Notes under the pieces: model-generated
The model's database searches: none
Told to the model about the DNA's origin: nothing
Seen by the model: only the letters and a program-made list of their open reading frames with translations
NCBI GenBank assembly: GCA_022497155.1
Contig: MU385716.1
Coordinates: 310,001-374,000 of the forward strand
From: Whalleya microplaca
Lineage: Eukaryota > Ascomycota > Sordariomycetes > Xylariales > Xylariaceae
DNA length: 64,000 nt
Direction of reading: 5' to 3'
Made by a program: the position numbers and the translations under genes
Part shown: in pieces, positions 60,539 to 64,000 of the stretch
Layout of the letters: each line of letters opens with the position of its first letter
How positions within the stretch are numbered: the stretch's first letter is position 1

Positions 60539-60893
60539 CTATGTAACTGATTCAAATGCCTTAGTGTTGACAGGTGTTAGAGGTTTCCCAATGAATTGGC
60601 CATGATCTCCAACAACGGCTAATATATTCTTCATTGCATTCAACTCAAAGTTGATCCTTGTATTCAAAGCACCACCTCCAATATGCGTCGTTAAGGTAAC
60701 ATTTTCCATTTGAGCTAGCTCTCTGGAAACCTGTGGTTCATGATAATGGACGTCTAGTCCTGCGGCGGAGATCTTGCCACTTTTTAGTGCATCTATGAGC
60801 GCCTCTTCATTCACCACCTGACCCCTGGCCGTGTTGACTAGACGTGCTCCCTGCTTCATTGCAGCCAAAGCATCAGCGTCAATCAAGTCTTGT

Positions 60894-60898
60894 GTATG
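60894..60898. repeat. Target-site duplication, left copy (GTATG)
   Basis: GTATG directly before the TG of the left LTR; identical to 63116-63120. Confidence 0.93.
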
Positions 60899-61115
60899 TG
60901 TCACACTTACAACTAAAGGGCAGCGCGCAGCTCTAAATAGGAGGTCTTGAATTGACTATTGTTGTAAGCTCTAAGGAGCAGGAAAAACCAGTTGTGTGTG
61001 AGGAGGCCTAGGGCCCTAGTTATACCCTAATGGAGCCTCGGATCGGCGTAACTATTAATCCGTGTGGACCCCTATAATAGCCCCTATAACACCCTCTAAG
61101 CCTGGCTCTGTAACA
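60899..61115 (-). repeat. LTR (3' LTR in element sense)
   Basis: 217 bp, 212 of them identical to 62899-63115. Adenines at 61054, 61057, 61098 and 61112 replace guanines in the partner, each after a T. Confidence 0.95.
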
Positions 61116-61123
61116 CACCCCCT
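61116..61123 (-). other. Polypurine tract candidate
   Basis: AGGGGGTG on the minus strand, directly before the 3' LTR, where plus-strand DNA synthesis would be primed. Confidence 0.6.
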
Positions 61124-61231
61124 AGGGGTTCAGGACTGCCGTGGTCCTGAAGGCCTATTCCTCCAGGCTCACTACCCACCCCCGAGGCTGCCAAGATCAA
61201 GCTCTGAATAATAATAATAACAAAATGCCCT

Positions 61232-61384
61232 GGCTCTCTCAGCAGTTCCTAGAAGGTGCCTGACCTCTTAGAATGCGTAAGAGGCACTTACAAAGCCACT
61301 AATCGAAAAAACAAAAACCCAGGCTCTCTCAGCAGTTCCTAAAGGGGTCTAACCTCAGAAATGCGTAAGAGGCACTTACAAAGC
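61232..61384. repeat. Internal direct repeat of about 64 bp
   Basis: 61232-61296 and 61322-61384 share the same order of words (GGCTCTCTCAGCAGTTCCT, ATGCGTAAGAGGCACTTACA), with a few changes and small gaps. It lies between the gag end and the 3' LTR, in the region where pol would normally be. Confidence 0.8.
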
Positions 61385-61575
61385 TCCCTAAGGGGGTCCC
61401 CCTTATGGATCGTCATCCAGGGGATCCCTAGAGTGTATGACAATAGCCCCTTAACCTTATATCAGCCGTCAGGTTACGATATGCTGATCGATCACACCAA
61501 AGTAAATTGCTCAGCAGGTCAGCAGGGAGCTCAGCCTTGTCAGCCTTGCGCTCACCGCCCTGGCAGTATCAGCTA

Positions 61576-62751
61576 TCAGCCCACAAACTTGTCAGGAATC
61601 TTAAGATCCTCCTGATTCCCCTGGCTCCCTTGAGCTTGAGAGAGCTTCGTCTTCAGCTCTGCCCATTGAGGCATATCAAGCTTCCTTCTGATAATGGAGC
61701 ATCGTATCGGATCAGGGGGATTGGAGAGCTTCGAGGAGGTGCCATTGACGGCATACAGAAGCCTCCTGCAGCTCTCTGGAGGCCATTCGTGGGTATATAA
61801 CTGATTAGCCATACAGGGACAATAGAAGCTCCCAGATTGTCTTCCTGTGCCGCCGAGCGTTGTAAATATCTGATTCTCATTATCGATCAGGCTCTTTTGC
61901 CGAAAGATCATGCCGAACCATTTTCCGTACTACTCTAGGGACATCTCGGGGATCCCTAGGGCTTCATAACGCGCCAATTCCATAAGCTGTTGACTAGCCC
62001 AGTCTGGTAAGAGCCTCTAAAGCGAGCTTAGGAAATTCCGTACAGCCAGCTGCCCCTGAATCTCAGGAATATTATAGGCCTTAGCTTTAGCGTAAGCCTC
62101 CCTCCAGTTATCAAGCCAGGTCTCAGGCCGTATCGAGCTCAGCCGCGCCGATTGGAGTGTTCGAAGATACCTAACGCGCACGGCGTTTAGGATGCTCTGA
62201 TCTAACGGGGCCAGCTGATCTTTTAGAGCACGTAAGATCCTCTGAATTGTAGGCTCTTTATTCTAGAAGAGATCCAGCTCAAGAAGGGCTGCTGAAAGGA
62301 GCTTCGAGGTAACGGTGGCTGAGATCCAATTCCAGATAGCTGTATATCGAGACGAGGTCGAGGACCACTCGGTTGATCTTATTAGGTAGTCCTTACGCTC
62401 GTTATCGTATCTGGCCTCAAGATCCTTGCGTGTGAGGATCGTTAGAAGCCTTGGCTCAGCACCCCGTACAGCCTCATCAAGTCCCCTCCACGCAGTAACC
62501 TAATCTTCGTATTCCTGCTAACGACAGCTAGTTTCAGCTAGATTGACTGACTCGAGCGTAGGGGCCCGTAGAGCTCCCGACGGCGGATGATAGCTGCTGT
62601 CAGGGGCATCGGGATCGATTTGGTCCCACAGGCCACGCCAGCAAGCATGGGTACGCAACTAAATAAACCAATCGGTCCAATCGTCAGAGCAGGTAAGCTT
62701 GACGCTGGTAGGTACGGAAGCGTTAAAATCGTTAATAGTAGATGGTTCCAT
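61576..62751 (-). pseudogene. gag-like reading frame with six TAG codons
   Basis: From ATG 62751 (MEPSTINDFNASVPTSVKL) one frame runs 391 codons to TGA at 61576 without any frameshift. It is interrupted only by TAG at codons with upper coordinates 62661, 62520, 62502, 62265, 62019 and 61932. Segments such as WRGLWDQIDPDAP, LLSAALLELDLF, NWREAYAKAKAYNIPEIQGQ and MELARYEALGIPEMSLE have the character of a copia-type gag. Near the end, FYCPCMANQLYTHEWPPESC resembles a zinc knuckle (Cys, Cys, His, Cys). Five stops are explained by CAG (Gln) to TAG and one by TGG (Trp) to TAG. No pol follows. Confidence 0.82.
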
Positions 62752-62880
62752 GGCTGAAAGATCTTGGAGGAATCAGGTAATTTGGGAATGGAATCAAAAA
62801 TCGAATAAAAGATCGGACGAGGGCTAAAAGAGCTGCGCGCCGTTAGTTATCAGGTAGACAGCACAATCAGCAGCTTAAGC

Positions 62881-62898
62881 GGCAACCGGGCTCATAAC
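62881..62898 (-). other. Primer-binding-site candidate (half initiator tRNA-Met)
   Basis: Immediately inside the 5' LTR the minus strand reads GTTATGAGCCC. This is the complement of GGGCTCATAAC, the anticodon arm of initiator tRNA-Met. Priming by a tRNA-iMet half-molecule is known for copia and Ty5. The match beyond 11 bases is not verified. Confidence 0.55.
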
Positions 62899-63115
62899 TG
62901 TCACACTTACAACTAAAGGGCAGCGCGCAGCTCTAAATAGGAGGTCTTGAATTGACTATTATTGTAAGCTCTAAGGAGCAGGAAAAACCAGTTGTGTGTG
63001 AGGAGGCCTAGGGCCCTAGTTATACCCTAATGGAGCCTCGGATCGGCGTAACTGTTGATCCGTGTGGACCCCTATAATAGCCCCTATAACACCCTCTGAG
63101 CCTGGCTCTGTGACA
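62899..63115 (-). repeat. LTR (5' LTR in element sense)
   Basis: 217 bp, exactly 2,000 bp from its partner. It has A at 62961 where the other LTR has G, again after a T. Confidence 0.95.
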
Positions 63116-63120
63116 GTATG
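63116..63120. repeat. Target-site duplication, right copy (GTATG)
   Basis: GTATG directly after the final CA of the right LTR; identical to 60894-60898. Confidence 0.93.
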
Positions 63121-64000
63121 TTTATTGAGAGGCGTATGAAGACTGACGCAGTCCGCCACAGCTAGGAGACTATGCAGACTGTCATGAAATATCGCACCGA
63201 GCGCTTCCTCCACCTCTGGGGAGGATCGCACCACGTCGTAGTAGTGTATCTCCATGCCTAGAGCGGTGCTAGCCTTGTAAGCCAACTTCTTGCTGATATT
63301 ACCTAAACCAACGATGCCTAATATATGTCCGCGTGGATTCGCAGAGATGGTAGCAGTCAACTTGTGCACATCATTGAACTTTTTGGGGTCGCACGTTCTA
63401 GCTGCGAGCTGAGACCGAGTAAAATTGCGAAATACGGACAAAATCATGTAAAGACCAGTGTCGGAGACTGCTTCATCGGAAGCACCGGCTCCATTGGCAT
63501 ACCAGATCTTTCGTCGACCTAAGGCATCTACATCTGCCCAGTTAAAACCTGCTCCAGCCGAGGCGAAGATTCGAACTGATGGTGGGAGAAGTGAAATCAG
63601 TTCATCGTCCCATTGGCCCATTTCCCCTCCAGTTTGAAAATGAGGACGATATATTGCTGAGAATTCACCGTATCTACTGATGTTAGTTACGTGTCCTCTT
63701 TCAGATCAACATACTTACTTTCTCTCTTTCAAAGCCTGAATAAAGGACGCGCGATCAGACTCTTCGCTGCGTATTACCTTAAATCGTCTGCAGAACTCAC
63801 TTTCATAGAAATCATGGTTGTACTTGATCGGCTCGCCGATGTGAAGGACCACTGGCTTGGCCATATTATGAATAGGTGATGATTATGAGTGATCGAAGTC
63901 CTCATAAATGAGACTAATAGCGCTTAGCACCCACGTTCAAAGCCTAATGCTATTCCAAGGTATCAATTTGAATAGCCACATCCGCTGTTCTCATTCAAAC

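Larger units (their letters stand above)
60899..63115 (-). mobile_element. Non-autonomous LTR retrotransposon, gag only, RIP-marked
   Basis: 2,217 bp bounded by two 217-bp direct repeats that begin TGTCACA and end TGTGACA/TGTAACA, inside a GTATG duplication. Transcription sense is the minus strand: the primer-binding-like site abuts the right LTR, and a purine run (AGGGGGTG) abuts the left LTR. The interior (1,783 bp) has one gag-like reading frame and no protease, integrase or reverse transcriptase, so the element must move with help supplied in trans. The half-tRNA-type primer site points to the Ty1/copia group. This layout matches gag-only terminal-repeat retroelements described elsewhere. 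Six premature TAG codons and TpG/TpA differences between LTRs show RIP-type mutation. Confidence 0.92.
60539..63864 (-). pseudogene. D-2-hydroxyacid dehydrogenase gene split by an LTR retroelement
   Basis: Exon 1 is 63864-63719 (MAKPVVLHIGEPIKYNH), followed by a 45-nt intron (GTAAGT to GTAG). Exon 2 starts at 63673 and is broken at 63116 by a 2,217-bp insertion, resuming at 60898 and ending in TAG at 60539. Ignoring the insert and one copy of the GTATG duplication, the frame is continuous and would give 352 residues with no other lesion. Family signatures are the Rossmann loop GIVGLGNI, VNTARGQVV (catalytic Arg), LDVHYHEP (Glu) and TTHIGGGA (His), of the glyoxylate/hydroxypyruvate reductase type using NAD(P)H. 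The insertion falls in a Thr codon after TPLNKH, between the cofactor domain and the catalytic Arg. A truncated product would lack Arg, Glu and His, so the allele is almost surely null unless the strain is polymorphic. Confidence 0.9.

Noticed and set aside
1..64000. CRISPR arrays, rRNA genes, prophage or bacterial operon structure
   Set aside because: No regularly spaced repeats or rRNA-like sequence were found, and the intron-rich genes show eukaryotic nuclear DNA.

Overview
The window is nuclear DNA of a filamentous ascomycete (Pezizomycotina, probably a Sordariomycete). The genes are split by many short introns, mostly 45-150 nt, with GTAAGT- or GTGAGT-type donors and CAG/TAG acceptors. 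The protein set is typically fungal: Prp4 splicing kinase, Tma7, TFIIIC subunit Tfc6, a Ran1-type kinase, an Izh/AdipoR receptor and ChaC. A retroelement at the right end carries C-to-T changes only in the dinucleotide used by repeat-induced point mutation (RIP). All identifications come from reading translations and motifs; no database search was possible. Exon borders were fixed by splice signals plus unbroken reading frame.

Left third (1-28 kb), with wide intergenic spaces: the 3' end of an unidentified gene (1-237); a zinc-finger gene (2029-3743, minus); a metallo-beta-lactamase-fold protein (9358-10827, plus); a penta-EF-hand calcium sensor (11593-13120, minus); a ChaC-type gamma-glutamylcyclotransferase with a 5-nt microexon (15046-16037, plus); a glycine-rich RRM protein (16651-17505, minus); a 925-residue basic protein of unknown function (21855-24744, plus); a CitE-like lyase (24842-25871, minus); and a small secreted protein with Kex2-type sites (27628-28179, plus).

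Middle (28-46 kb): about 17.6 kb in which the only recognisable gene is a Ran1/Pat1-like protein kinase (34211-35778, minus).

Right third (45.8-64 kb), compact and housekeeping at first: prp4 kinase (minus) divergent from tma7 (plus), then an AdipoR/Izh membrane protein (plus) convergent with tfc6 (minus). The last 8.5 kb holds three co-oriented minus-strand genes: an FMN-dependent 2-hydroxy-acid dehydrogenase/oxidase with a signal peptide, an MFS transporter of the anion:cation symporter type, and a D-2-hydroxyacid dehydrogenase. Together they look like a small uptake-and-oxidation module for a 2-hydroxy or related carboxylic acid.

The last of these genes is broken in a coding exon by a 2,217-bp LTR retroelement with 217-bp LTRs and a 5-bp GTATG target duplication. 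The element carries only a gag-like reading frame with six in-frame TAG codons. The five differences between its LTRs are all TpG/TpA, the RIP signature. Without the insert, the host gene's frame is intact.
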